The notes under the pieces are model-generated. The model was not told the DNA's origin. It did no database searches and saw nothing but the letters and a program-made list of their open reading frames with translations. From the NCBI GenBank assembly GCA_049999765.1, contig JBNGIQ010009303.1, positions 1-43,072 of the forward strand: 43,072 nt of DNA. Direction: 5' to 3'. This document shows, in pieces, positions 7,576-17,872 of this stretch (position 1 is its first letter; the number at the start of each line of letters is the position of its first letter). Position numbers and translations under genes: made by a program. The stretch comes from Phaeoceros laevis. Lineage: Eukaryota > Anthocerotophyta > Anthocerotopsida > Notothyladales.

Positions 7576-10407
7576 TCATGCGGCCTGAGGGGTAAACCCA
7601 AGATCAAGAGATTCAGGCCTGGAAAAATGTCGCCTTTGCCATAGAGTTTGCTGCTTCTTATCACCCATCAGCACGAGATTTGGAGACGGTCCTTCGGTAC
7701 TGTTTGTATGGTCCGGATTAGAAGTACCAGTCCAGGGTTCGCCGGCTTCCATGTCCTCTTCCACTGCACCTGCTAGCCATGCTTGAATGGAGTCCCTCGC
7801 TAGGCTGTTCATAAAGATACGACCCCCTGAACAAGTTGCAGTACCGCAGGGTTTTGGTTCCCCACAACTTTCGCATCCAGTCTGAACTGGCCTCATGCTG
7901 GTAGCCTCCCCTTTTGTGCCTTGCTCTTGACCTGGGATCTCAAACCTTCTGAAGGACGTTTTCTGACATCTACTTAAGCAAATGTCGTTTTCCATATCCC
8001 CACACAGAGGACTCCCTTGAGAAGCAGCTCGAGATCTGTAAAGGCCCAGAAGGGTCTTCCACCTCGACTGCTTGGGTTGCGCACCTGAAGCCTTTGGCAC
8101 GCCAGGGGCCTGCACAGAAAATACTGGACCCGAGTGTGGTAAGGTGCCCTGGGGCTGGAGCTTGGGATTCCTCGTATCCACAGATTCGGTCTCCGCCCAG
8201 CTATGGGCAAGCGCCTTTGAATGAGGGCAGCGAGGGGCCCTCGCCTTAACCCTGCCAATACAGGTTACTTCAGGAGATGTGGGCTCCTCCCTGTTCTCGT
8301 CGGTGTTCTGGTCGCCGGATTCATTAGCCACATCTGTGAGAGAATACAGAGGGCCCCAACCATTGCCGCACTTTCTGTTGTCCCTGACTGGACTCCCAAG
8401 ACCACCAAGAAACCCCCAGCTCTGCTCGAAACTTGATGCTCCACCAAAACCCCGTCCCCTCTCACCAACTGGACTTCCCACTAGCCCAGACCAGCGTTCT
8501 CTGTCTTGCAAGGCAGTGTCTCCACTTGCTGCTGTCCTTTTATGGTTCCTCCTTGCAGGGCTGGAAAAGCTGAAGAGTCTGTCTCTGATTTTGGTTTTGT
8601 GACCTTTGACATCTGCTGCCACCTTGCCGTCAGGCCCAAGTCGATCTTCAAACCGGTGCTGGAGCTTCCCCCTACCAGGACTTACGAACGAAAAGAAACG
8701 GGCTGGAGCTTTCCCCTTGCCACTTTCATCTTCCATCCTGCTCTGTCTGTGCCTGCCAACTGATTTGGCCCTCTCCAGATTTCGGGCGGGGGTTGCGAAC
8801 AGTCGGGCAATATATCCGCTAGACTGATGACGTGCAGGGCTTTCATCCACAACGTGACAAGGAGCTGGACTGGCATTGGCACTGCGGATCCTTCTTTTGG
8901 TAGATGCAGATACCCCATTGTCCTGAACCCTCTTCTGCACATCCAGGAGCTCAGGATTGCCTTGTGGCCGGGCTGAACCCCCTTCCTCGACTGCTCTTAT
9001 CGACTCCTGATTGGCGTCCCTGGTTGTATCCTGTCCCCAGGTTGCTGCAATGTAGTCCTTGGTGGTGTCCTTAAAGACCCCACTGCTGCTGAACAAGCTG
9101 CTCTCAAACGTGCTACTGTCAAAAGTTTGCGTGTTACCGACGCTGACATTGGCGCTGTCACTGCGCTTTGGTGGCCGGCTCTTGCTCCTAGCCCTCGATG
9201 AGAAGGCTTTCTTCAAGAAGGACGCCAGCAGGTTGGTGCCCTGGAAGTGGAAATGGTGCTGTTGACGCTTGGTCCCTTCAGAAGTATTGATCACGATAGT
9301 TTCCTCCGGCCCCAGCTTGGCACTGAGAGTCTCGCAAACCACTCTGGCGTGATCTCTGCTGCTACACTTCATCAACACAATGGGCCCGGTGTCGCCGTCT
9401 TCCATTACCCTCAGTTTCAACCTCGCGAGGCCCCCCGGGGTTGGCAGCTCAGTGGGAGCATCCAAGTCCTCCATCATCTTGGCGACCTTCTCTGCTAGTT
9501 TGAGGTGGTTGGCAGATCGGTCTCTCCCACTTTTGTTGCTCGAGACGGAGCAGGCGGACATCCTGGCTGGGGCTTGATTCGCCTCCTCTTCCTTCTGGGC
9601 CGCCGAAGGCTCATCGCTTTCTGATTCTTCACCTCCTGCCTTGGAAGGCAGGTTGAAGCTGTTTACAGACTCCACGACATAGATGTCTTTGACCGTCACA
9701 TTGCCATCCTCACCAGCAGACGGGCCAGCGGAAATAAGCCCACCAGAATCAGCCGGTTGCCGCAACACCCCATCCGTTGCTTCCTGCAGAAAGGCTGCTG
9801 AACCTGACACAACCACAATCGTCTCCTCCGCCTCAGCAGCCGCAGCAGCACCAGGCGCGGCGACTTGGTGACCACGCCCGCTGATCCTGTCCGTGTCGTC
9901 GGCGAGTTTCCGCAGGAATTTGGGTCCCCAGTCGTCGCTGGAATCGACATCGCGCTTCACTTCCTTCTTCTCCGTCCTCTTGATGTGAGCTTCCAGCTTG
10001 AATCTGAGCAGGGCCAGCGCCTCCTTCCTCCTCTCGTTCTCGTCCCTCAGCCGAGGCCTCTCCTTGCCAATCTCCTCCCTCTTCCGCTCCACATCCTCCC
10101 TCCGAATCCCGCTGAAGTCCCTGTTCCCCTTCTTCCTACCCTCCTTGAGGCTGGAGCTGCGATCCATGGCCAGGCTCTGCAGCGCGGCCGACCTGTGCTG
10201 CCGGAACGCGTCTCGCGGAAACGCTGGAGCAGGCACGTCTCTGAATTTGGCAGTCCCTTGCTGATCCTTGGCTAGGTCACTGCTCCTGCTGGAGGTGCCA
10301 GACCTGCTCCTCTCCAACAACACCGCCGCAGACTCTGACACATTGGCAAGTTGCTGCTTGGAGTCGGCCCCTTGCTTGAGATCATCCTTCACCACCATAG
10401 CTGTCAT
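7576..10407 (-). CDS. Large Ser/Arg-rich protein of unknown function, 943 aa
   Basis: An intronless frame of 943 codons; the first ATG is at 10407 and the stop is TGA at 7576-7578. I do not recognise the family. Residues 100-155 are dense in Arg, Glu and Lys and look helical or coiled-coil. Residues 320-385 hold a more ordered hydrophobic segment (RLKLRVMEDGDTGPIVLMK at 329-347, followed by SSRDHARVVCETL). From about 534 to 675 a short motif recurs: ARLFATPAR, ARFFSFVSPGR, DRLFSFSSPAR, then weaker GLVGSPV and FLGGLGSPVR, spaced 25-40 residues. The rest is Ser/Pro/Gly-rich and probably disordered. No signal peptide or membrane span is seen. The recurring motif suggests a docking or phosphorylation scaffold; that is inference. 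Length and codon regularity make a real gene likely. Confidence 0.7.
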   Translation of the reverse strand: MTAMVVKDDLKQGADSKQQLANVSESAAVLLERSRSGTSSRSSDLAKDQQGTAKFRDVPAPAFPRDAFRQHRSAALQSLAMDRSSSLKEGRKKGNRDFSGIRREDVERKREEIGKERPRLRDENERRKEALALLRFKLEAHIKRTEKKEVKRDVDSSDDWGPKFLRKLADDTDRISGRGHQVAAPGAAAAAEAEETIVVVSGSAAFLQEATDGVLRQPADSGGLISAGPSAGEDGNVTVKDIYVVESVNSFNLPSKAGGEESESDEPSAAQKEEEANQAPARMSACSVSSNKSGRDRSANHLKLAEKVAKMMEDLDAPTELPTPGGLARLKLRVMEDGDTGPIVLMKCSSRDHARVVCETLSAKLGPEETIVINTSEGTKRQQHHFHFQGTNLLASFLKKAFSSRARSKSRPPKRSDSANVSVGNTQTFDSSTFESSLFSSSGVFKDTTKDYIAATWGQDTTRDANQESIRAVEEGGSARPQGNPELLDVQKRVQDNGVSASTKRRIRSANASPAPCHVVDESPARHQSSGYIARLFATPARNLERAKSVGRHRQSRMEDESGKGKAPARFFSFVSPGRGKLQHRFEDRLGPDGKVAADVKGHKTKIRDRLFSFSSPARRNHKRTAASGDTALQDRERWSGLVGSPVGERGRGFGGASSFEQSWGFLGGLGSPVRDNRKCGNGWGPLYSLTDVANESGDQNTDENREEPTSPEVTCIGRVKARAPRCPHSKALAHSWAETESVDTRNPKLQPQGTLPHSGPVFSVQAPGVPKASGAQPKQSRWKTLLGLYRSRAASQGSPLCGDMENDICLSRCQKTSFRRFEIPGQEQGTKGEATSMRPVQTGCESCGEPKPCGTATCSGGRIFMNSLARDSIQAWLAGAVEEDMEAGEPWTGTSNPDHTNSTEGPSPNLVLMGDKKQQTLWQRRHFSRPESLDLGFTPQAA

Positions 10408-11607
10408 CACTCTCTACCACACAAGAAATCTCAGTCTCCAATTCTTTTGCTCGATTTGACCTACCTACCAATTGCCTCCGCAATCCTGAAGTCGCCTAAG
10501 TCACGTTCCACAATCAGGAGTCTCAGTGAGCTCATCCTGGCTGCCCGCCTGCCTCCTCACTGCATTAAGCAAGGCAATACGCAGGCTACAGCTCCTTCCG
10601 GTTCCGCAAAGTTCTCTGAAATGCGGCTAACACAGCATGAAGCTACGGGAAAACATGCCGCCGCTGGAAATGAAAAAAGCTGAGGCCGCGTAGTCCAAAT
10701 TGGCTGCTTCAAATTAGGCATGGCGGAAGCAAGCCCTGACTGAGCTCCTAGAAACGACTTCTCCACTCAGACACGAGCGAGCATGGCTCTCAGAGTCTCC
10801 ACTCCTTCACTACCCTATCCTTGCAAACAGGCACACAATCAAACTCTCTGCAATCCAGCTTGCATCCGCATAGAAAACACACAGAGGTGGAGGAAGGAAG
10901 CCCCCGTGCTTCCAGGGAGAATGGATGGACAAATCACTCAATCACTGTAAGCAATCAAGCAATTAATCCGGGAACGGAAGCAGACTCGGGACATCACTGG
11001 CAGGAGGAGCAAGGTGGAAGCACTAGGGAAGCAGCTGGAAGGCGCGACATAGACATCTATCTCTCCTCCTTGGTGGTAATGGTGGAAGCGGCTTGAGGAC
11101 GGGTCGGGGATGACCAGAAAGAGGACTGGAGGCAAGCGTTCGTGTGGCGCTTTAAGTGCTCGTGGTAGCCGAGGGCCAGCTCCGCAGCCTCATCAGCAGG
11201 AACAGAGTCGGCAAGAGGGGAAGATTTGATCAGCGAGACACGGCAGAGTAAAACCTCTTCCTCCTCCTCCTCCCTCACGACTCCGCTGCGCTGCTCCTTC
11301 CGACTAGCCGGCGTGAAAAGGGTGCGAGTCGTGACGAGCCAGGGTCAAAACAGGGGGCAAGAGACGAGAGAGACGAGTCACGAGCCTACCCCCGCCGATT
11401 TCGGCGTCCCCCGGGCTCCCTCCTCGTATGTGTGTCCGTGGATTCTTTTTACCGCGGTGTGTGTGCACAGGCACGAGCGGCTATTCAAAAAATTTGGACA
11501 CTCTTTTTTTCACTTTTTGGCCTTGAATATGTTTTTGGCGTTTACCCTTTTCCTCTAGCTACCGTACCACTTTCTCTGCTAGTGTTGCGTGATGATTGCA
11601 CGGAGGA

Positions 11608-11621
11608 GGGGGGGGGGGGGG
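11608..11621. repeat. G14 homopolymer
   Basis: Fourteen consecutive G residues flanked by GGAGGA and AGAGGG. With the surrounding G-rich sequence it could form a G-quadruplex on the plus strand. It lies in intergenic DNA. Confidence 0.9.
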
Positions 11622-12673
11622 AGAGGGAAACAGGCACAAGAGACAGTCCCCAGGCCCGGCCTCATCACGGGTGGGGCGGGGACGGTGGCTTTTTCTGCTT
11701 TTTTCCACGTCCGTCCCCATCCATTTATCGTCCGTCCATCGATCCGCCAGTCACGACCCACGACTCACTCATCACGGGTAGGTTAGCTACCGAGAGTGTG
11801 ACCCGGCTGATTTTTGGTGACCTGGAAAAAAGGAGCAAAGAGCGCTGCATCAATGCCCATCTGCCGTTATAGAAAGTCGAGGATGCTCAACGTTTCAACT
11901 TTCAAACCCGAGCCATGCTATTAATCAGGCATTTCAAATAGCCTACGGGCGCGGGCCGGCTTCGATGAAATTAGACAAATGCTCGTCTTTAATAGATCTG
12001 GTGCCGTGCTGCACCACACGAGAGATGACGAGTCGCATGCTTGGCAAAATCGTCATAAAGGCTGCAATGCAGTGCAGTCACTGCAAAGCGTTGCAGTGAC
12101 TGGCCGCCTTTTTGACCTCAGGTTTTTACGTAGCAATATCCGGAAGGGGCAGCAGTATATCCAGGTCAGGTCAAGTCCCGAGAAAACGTGTACCAAAGGC
12201 TCTACAGACGGCAGTCTTTTTTTTTTTTTAAAGTGATTCCCGGCGGTCTCATTGTGACCAGCCAGACGGCAGTCTCATATTGTGGCCGGACTCCGGAGAG
12301 GCACACTTTTTCCACACTTTTGTAGCTCCACTCTTTCGGAGAATAAATGTGCACCGACTAGTTTGGATGTATCATACACGTCGTTGTGTAAACTGTTGTG
12401 TGTGATGAATGTTATGTATGAGCTCGAGTAATTTTATGTGAGCGAATGTTATGTGAGCGAGGGATCGAGATTCGAGTGTAAATATAAGAGGTCGATAACT
12501 ATAGCCACTTGCGCACCCCACTTGGTCCTTTTGCTCACAGCATTTACATGAGATGCCTGATCTTCTAATAACGGAGAGAACTGCTGGTGAGTCAGGTCAG
12601 GCGTCAGGTGATTTTGTCTAGTCTAGGTCGATCAGATCAGGTCTGGCGTGGTCTACTCATTCATTGATCACTC

Positions 12674-12682
12674 TATAAATAG
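12674..12682 (+). promoter_or_regulatory. TATA-box-like element
   Basis: TATAAATAG is a good plant TATA match. The first downstream ATG is at 12716, opening a 41-codon frame (12716-12841) with no recognisable product. It could be the promoter of a non-coding transcript or an old LTR; I cannot tell. Confidence 0.3.
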
Positions 12683-12960
12683 GCGGGGAGAGAGGGAATT
12701 AGGGGAACTATTATAATGGCGATCTGCAAAATCCCCACTATCCGCCAGGCCTTATTCACTTGGTGTGGGCCTGCCTCATTGAATGGGATACGCTCCAGCT
12801 CACCACTTTGGCTTGTACATGCGTTAGGCTTGTTGACTTAAAGATGCCCTGTTTGCCTAGTTGCCTTGACGTCATTAGTGCTCTGATGATGATTATAAAA
12901 GAAGTATATCAGCAGATATTTTCAAGGTCCAGCTCATCTTGGCTCCTCGACCTGCTCATC

Positions 12961-12984
12961 TTTCACCTACAGCCGTAGGTGAAA
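12961..12984. repeat. 10-bp perfect inverted repeat with 4-nt loop
   Basis: TTTCACCTAC (12961-12970) and GTAGGTGAAA (12975-12984) are exact reverse complements around AGCC. It is isolated in intergenic DNA. Confidence 0.9.
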
Positions 12985-13336
12985 AGAAGGAGCACCCATC
13001 CCCATGACGATTTAGATAAAGACACCACGCAGTCACGCTCGAACTTTGAAGCAAATCAGGGCAGAGCATATCCAGCAGCATAGCCCAACAATGTTACGTG
13101 GTTTTGGGTGCCTGTGCTCTCCTGCATGCATCCGGACCAGCATGACCACCTTGGTTGTGTACCTTTTTGGCAGACATCAATGTCCCTAGGGTTGCAGAAA
13201 ATGCTCCTTGCGTGGGAAGCTGCCAGAATCCAAATTGTGAATTTATGAGCACACAATAGTACAGGGCAGGACCAATAAATTGCTCCACATTCCTTGGGCC
13301 ATCACAACTGGGGCATGACTAGGCAGCTTCTTTCTC

Positions 13337-13387
13337 CTCTTCTAGTAAGGTGCCTCTTCTAGTAAGGTGTCTCTTCTAATAAGGATA
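13337..13387. repeat. 17-bp tandem repeat, 3 copies
   Basis: CTCTTCTAGTAAGGTGC at 13337-13353 is followed by copies at 13354-13370 (one change) and 13371-13387 (more diverged). A truncated fourth copy, CTCTTCTAAG, follows at about 13394. Confidence 0.85.
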
Positions 13388-14811
13388 AGGTGGCTCTTCT
13401 AAGCACATTATGAAGTTTTTCTTCTGGCGTTTGTGCGTGTTGTTTATACAATTTAGAGTCTCAGTGGACTCTGAGTTGACGTTATTTTCACCCTGAACGG
13501 CTAATATGCGTCCTTTCTGCCCTTTATTAGACGTTTCTGCCCTTTAGTCGGTTGGAGGAAGGAAGCGTGGACGCCAGCGGGGCTCCACTTCCTCAAAGAC
13601 ACGTCTCGAGCTTATTTGGGGCATACAATTTCACAGGCCTGGCCGTGTGTATATGAGCTGCCTGGCATTTAGGTGGTAGCTACCATGATGCGACAGTTGT
13701 ACTGTGGACCGAAGAGACATCCCCGGAATACGTTGCCATCATACAAGGCGAGCGGCCGGTGGTGTTTGTGTTGTGTACCACAGAGGGCATTCATTTCATT
13801 CATTCATGCAAGCTTGGGCCGCTGGGCTTCTCGGCAGCAGCACCAAGTAGCAGTGTAGCACAGCACGGATTCACGGACCCCAATATTTCGCTCCGGTTTC
13901 CTAACAAACGCATCGGTTGACTCTGCCAAGACTCAAGTCCTCCCCCCTCGTCCGTAGCAGTTCATGCAAGATCTTTGCCAGAAACCGGGCCAGCCTTGGT
14001 GAAAGAACTTACATACCTGACGGACATGCACTGCACTGCACTATGCTTAGTATGCTGTCCTTTTGCACTGCATTCAAGTTAGTGGAACGCACAGTCCTTG
14101 CTCACATTCCACCTCGATGCCCAATGTCCACACAAATCAATGATGGAATGCTTATTTTGTTTGCTGCCAGCAGCAGCAGTTGGTAAAGCATGTACACTGT
14201 GGATGGAGTCCGTGTCGCTCCCGGCCAAGCCCCAAACAGAAGTGCTGTTCTGCTTGCTCACTTTTTTGCTTGTCTTGGTGTGGGAATCTGGAGGTTACCA
14301 GGCAGGCCCCTTTGCTGATTCCATGTCCACTGGCGAAGAGGAGGCCACTTTCGGGTATTGCAATAGGATAAACTGAGCAGGCAAGCCAGGTTTCCTGCCT
14401 CTTCCTTATCAAAAAAGAACTGGTTGCAGGGCGAGAATTTATGGGGACCAGTGCCTGCCAAAATTGGTCAAAATATTAGTACCAGTAACTACCCTGGCAG
14501 CCTCCAGAGTAGGTTGTGGAGCTGGACTTGCTGCCTGACGAGCTCTGAACGGCCAAGGGAGGCTTCACGTGAGCAAGGAATGGGAGCAACGGGTAGAGAC
14601 AGGTCACAGGTGGGCCTTATAGCCTTACCACCATTACGTTGTTCTTGCATCTATATGCTCGGCACAACTTGCTGCTTCCTACTCTTCACTAGTGTATCCT
14701 CCTTACTCAGCAGCGAAAAGGTGCACCCGACATCTTTTCTTTGTCCTGTTGTTAGCACCTTAGCATCTTGCACCTGCTTGTGTGGCCAAGTGCCTCTCTC
14801 GTGTGTGCAGC

Positions 14812-15276
14812 ATGGTCACCCCGGTTGCTGCAGTGGCGGGGGCACAGGAGGCTGTGTACCTTGGGGAGGAGGGCCAGAAGAAGGGTGCACAAATCTGGAC
14901 TGGCCATGAGGAGAGCTTCGGCAAGGCTGTGGCTCTCATGGAGGAATTCTGTCTTCCAGCAGGGCTGTTGCCCTTGGAAGATGTTGTGGAGCTCGGCTTT
15001 GCCAGAGCCACGGGCTACTTTTGGGTCATTCAGAAGAAGAAGGTTGAGCATACTTTTATAATGATAGGAAAGCTGGTGAGCTATTCTACAGAAATCTCTG
15101 GCTTCTTGGACAAGTACTGCATCAAGAAGGTGTCGGGTGTCAAGGCCAGAGAGTTTCTCATCTGGGTACCTGTAGGAGATATCTCTGTGGCTGAGCCAAC
15201 GGGTAAGATCCACTTCAAGAGCATTGGAGGCTTGACAAAGATCTTCCCTGTTGAAGCCTTCGCTCCTGGACAATAG
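14812..15276 (+). CDS. DUF538 family protein, 154 aa
   Basis: An intronless 154-residue frame from ATG 14812 to TAG at 15274. It matches the plant-specific DUF538 family (PF04398) along its whole length. The family signature GLLPLEDVVELGFARATGYF is followed by a basic stretch (QKKKVEHTF), the KLVSYSTEISGF segment, KKVSGVKAREFLIWVPVGDI, and the terminal KIHFKSIGGLTKIFPVEAF. The domain is a compact beta-rich fold linked in the literature to stress and lipid-type binding; its biochemical role is not firmly known. There is no obvious signal peptide, unlike some family members. The sequence just before the ATG (GTGTGTGCAG) could be an intron acceptor in the leader. The 3' flank carries a 34-bp triple repeat, and the next gene converges from the right, 392 bp between stop codons. 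Confidence 0.92.
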   Translation: MVTPVAAVAGAQEAVYLGEEGQKKGAQIWTGHEESFGKAVALMEEFCLPAGLLPLEDVVELGFARATGYFWVIQKKKVEHTFIMIGKLVSYSTEISGFLDKYCIKKVSGVKAREFLIWVPVGDISVAEPTGKIHFKSIGGLTKIFPVEAFAPGQ

Positions 15277-15394
15277 AAGGGCCAGTGTAGTTAGTGATCT
15301 CCCACGAACTACGCTGATCAAGAGGACGACGAGAAACCTTCATCCACTCACAGCAACAACGCATGCTGCCGTGCTGCACAACCTCAATTCTTAT

Positions 15395-15496
15395 CATAAT
15401 CAGTTGACTTGTTTCATCCCTTATATATCATAATCAGTTGATTTGTTTCATCCCTTGTATATCATAATCAGTTGATTTGTTTCATCCCTTGTATGA
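15395..15496. repeat. 34-bp tandem repeat, 3 copies
   Basis: A 34-bp unit (ATCATAATCAGTTGA then T/CTTGTTTCATCCCTT) is repeated three times at 15395-15428, 15429-15462 and 15463-15496, with only two or so differences in the first copy. It lies in the probable 3' UTR of the DUF538 gene. Confidence 0.93.
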
Positions 15497-15668
15497 CTTT
15501 TGATGACAACAGTCCTGTAGCCTAAAATTGATAAATGATACAGTGCAGGGTGACAGTAGTGCTGAGATACGTGACCAATGTGGCCACCACTACAGCTTCC
15601 CTGGAACAATCAATAAACTGAGGGTGTTCACGGGTTTTGCCCTGCAATTCGTCCAAGATAACCCACCA

Positions 15669-17538
15669 TCAACATATGAATATCCTGTCCCCGGGCCAAG
15701 CATTCGGCAGGTTGAAGTAGTTAAGATCAGCCACCACTATGCCAAAGTCATCTGTACAACGTGTTTCGACAGTGCAACATTAGGTCCATGTTGTATCTGC
15801 CATATCATCGCACACGACATGGCACCATACATTTCTTCAAGCCTGAAAGGAGATGCTTACACTCAGAAATTGTCCGCACGATGTCCAGATACTCGGGAAC
15901 AAGCTCCTTAAAAATGACACCATCAGGTTTGGCATCCAGAATAAACAGAGCACCTGCAACCACCGATACATTGCAAATGCGTTGAGCAATAATCTCATAT
16001 CTGTCAACACAACAGTGACTTCAACATATGAGCTTACCTGGAGCAACCCATTGTGTTATCCCTGTACTGTTTGACAACCCAGGTAAGGGGGCCAACCAAA
16101 GAATATTGCGGAGGTCCATACTCTCATCAAATGCAACGTTTGAGTCTGCTCCACAGCACAGGGAACAGGAACATGCATCAAAATCCAAACTGCTGAAGAT
16201 ACTGTTATAAGTTGCTCGAGTTTGATAACCAAACTCTCTTTCCAATCACGCATTCCGCTTGGTACACGAAGTCTACAAGTCTGAAAACGAGTGGTACGTA
16301 CCCTTTTGGCAGTATCCAAGATTGTATGGAAAACGCTTTTCATCAAAGGCTGGATACTCCCGGGCATGGAACCTGCAAAGGCGGAGAATAAGACACTAGA
16401 TGCACGCTATATTTACTCCCTCCCTGTCTATTGAGGCTACCATACGACTTACAGTATTCCAAGTCTTCCTGTGTCATATGCAAGGAAAACATGACCATGA
16501 AATAAGTCAAAGCGGCTTAATGATACATTAAGGCCTGCAGACGGTGCTAGCACGTTAATTGCTTGGAAGAGAGCTGCCATGTATGTATTAAGGTCCTGGA
16601 ATGAAACAATCCAGCGGTTACAAAACATGCCATAATTGCATTCATCTAGCGTCTGCTAAATCTCCAAAGGACTCCGCCTAGAGGCTAGCTAGGCCTTCCT
16701 CCTTGAATGGAATTTGTAGGACTAGGGGACAAACACGTACACTGTTGGAAAACCGGAGGCCAAAAGGATACTTAGTCAGTGAGCAGCGCTCTGAAACAGA
16801 TCCCTCGATATCCGGTACCTGCAAAAAAACAGCATGAAGTGAATTGGTCAAGTTGCAAAAGTTGGATTCATGTGAAGTGCACCAGATCATTGACACATCC
16901 ACCTTTCGGAAAGCCACGAGAGACGAAAAATTGGAAACACATACATCGTATTGGACAGGACTCAGAGCAGCCATGAAAGCTGCCGGGTCTCCACCTGATT
17001 CTACAGCCTTCGTTGAGAGATCCATGACAGCCCTTGGAGGCCATTTAATCATACGTTCCAGCACACGATGAGATCCTTGCCTCGCCTTGTTTCTACCATA
17101 TCGTCTTCCTAAAGGATCCCTAAGATTCGGCCACGGGACATATAATCCATCATCATCCAGCAACTCGTCAAGAATCTGCCGTTGTTGCGGCACCAGGAGA
17201 CGAATAGAGGACACAAGGTCCCGACACCGTGAAACATCAACGGATGCTGCCAGTTCTGCTCCACTGAAAAGCGCAATGAGCTCTGCTGCGCATGTTTTAG
17301 CTCTGCTGGACTGCTGTGCAAAAGAGACCTGGGCAGCCAAAGATCTCTGGCTTGCACGAGTCAGAGAGCAGCGTGGCAAGCCAATCCCTTGTTTGGCGCT
17401 TGTGAAAGAAGCGGCTTGTTGACGACGAAGAAACAAATCCGAGAGTGATAGTCGGGAGTAAGGAGACCATGATGCAGTTGCATGTGGCAGTAATTGGAAG
17501 CTCAGCGTCATTACCAGAAGGACACATACTCGAGGCAT
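15669..17538 (-). CDS. Conserved secreted/endomembrane plant protein, 7 exons, 389 aa
   Basis: Seven exons join in phase into 389 residues: 17538-16945, 16818-16741, 16595-16453, 16372-16302, 16145-16038, 15953-15861, 15751-15669. All six introns (80-156 bp) have GT at the donor and AG at the acceptor. The joined protein matches, to my recollection, a flowering-plant family of unknown function. Shared blocks are VPDIEGSVSERCSLTKYPFG, GLNVSLSRFDLFHGHVFLAY, FHAREYPAFDEKRFPYNLGY, SNVAFDESMDLRNILWLAP and the C-terminal RIFIC. The N-terminus MPRVCVLLVMTLSFQLLPHA is a good signal peptide, so the protein probably enters the secretory pathway. I know no activity for the family. Its start lies 335 bp from the divergent SUVR3-like gene. 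Confidence 0.85.
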
Positions 17539-17872
17539 TTTCGCAACTGCACTCGCATCCCCCGTCTTTCGCAATATGAACTACCTGCAGCCATTGGATA
17601 CTGACTTCCACCCAAGGAATCAGGTGACCAAACGAGGCCGGTTGAGAAACCCCAGCCATCATCAGTACTCTTTGCAACACTTCTTATTAGCGTTACTTTC
17701 GACGTTTGTGGACATCTTCTCTTAGCTTCGGGAGTTTAGGTCACATATTACACCTTGGCTCAAAAGTCTCTGGGCTCAGCCTCTGGGCTCAGAGATCTCT
17801 GGGGCTCAGAAATCTCCGGTGGCCGTTCCAGGATTATGGCGAGGAATTTCGCTGGATCGTGAATCGATCAGG
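17539..17872. promoter_or_regulatory. Shared divergent promoter, 334 bp
   Basis: The start codons of the secreted-protein gene (minus, 17538) and the SUVR3-like gene (plus, 17873) are separated by 334 bp, which must hold both leaders and promoters. A short direct repeat of CTCTGGGCTCAG lies at about 17769-17791. No TATA box is evident, as in many constitutively expressed plant genes. Confidence 0.55.

Larger units (their letters stand above)
10408..14811. other. Long intergenic stretch, mostly featureless
   Basis: The first 1 kb is probably promoter and leader of the leftward gene ending at 10407. Beyond it I see a TCC-rich microsatellite (about 11255-11276), a run of 14 G (11608-11621), a TATA-like box (12674), a 10-bp hairpin (12961-12984) and 17-bp tandem repeats (13337-13387). 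No open frame has recognisable homology. The part just before 14811 may be 5' leader or leader intron of the DUF538 gene, since a pyrimidine-containing GTGTGTGCAG precedes its ATG. Confidence 0.55.

Noticed and set aside
12340-12720. Possible LTR (repetitive GTTATGTGAGCGA motifs then TATAAATAG)
   Set aside because: No second LTR, primer-binding site, polypurine tract or gag-pol coding sequence in the window.
13337-13387. Short regular repeats as a possible CRISPR-like array
   Set aside because: The copies are directly adjacent without spacers and the DNA is eukaryotic nuclear.
15528-15911. 127-codon plus-strand frame
   Set aside because: Antisense to the last two exons of the seven-exon secreted-protein gene, whose spliced product matches a conserved family.
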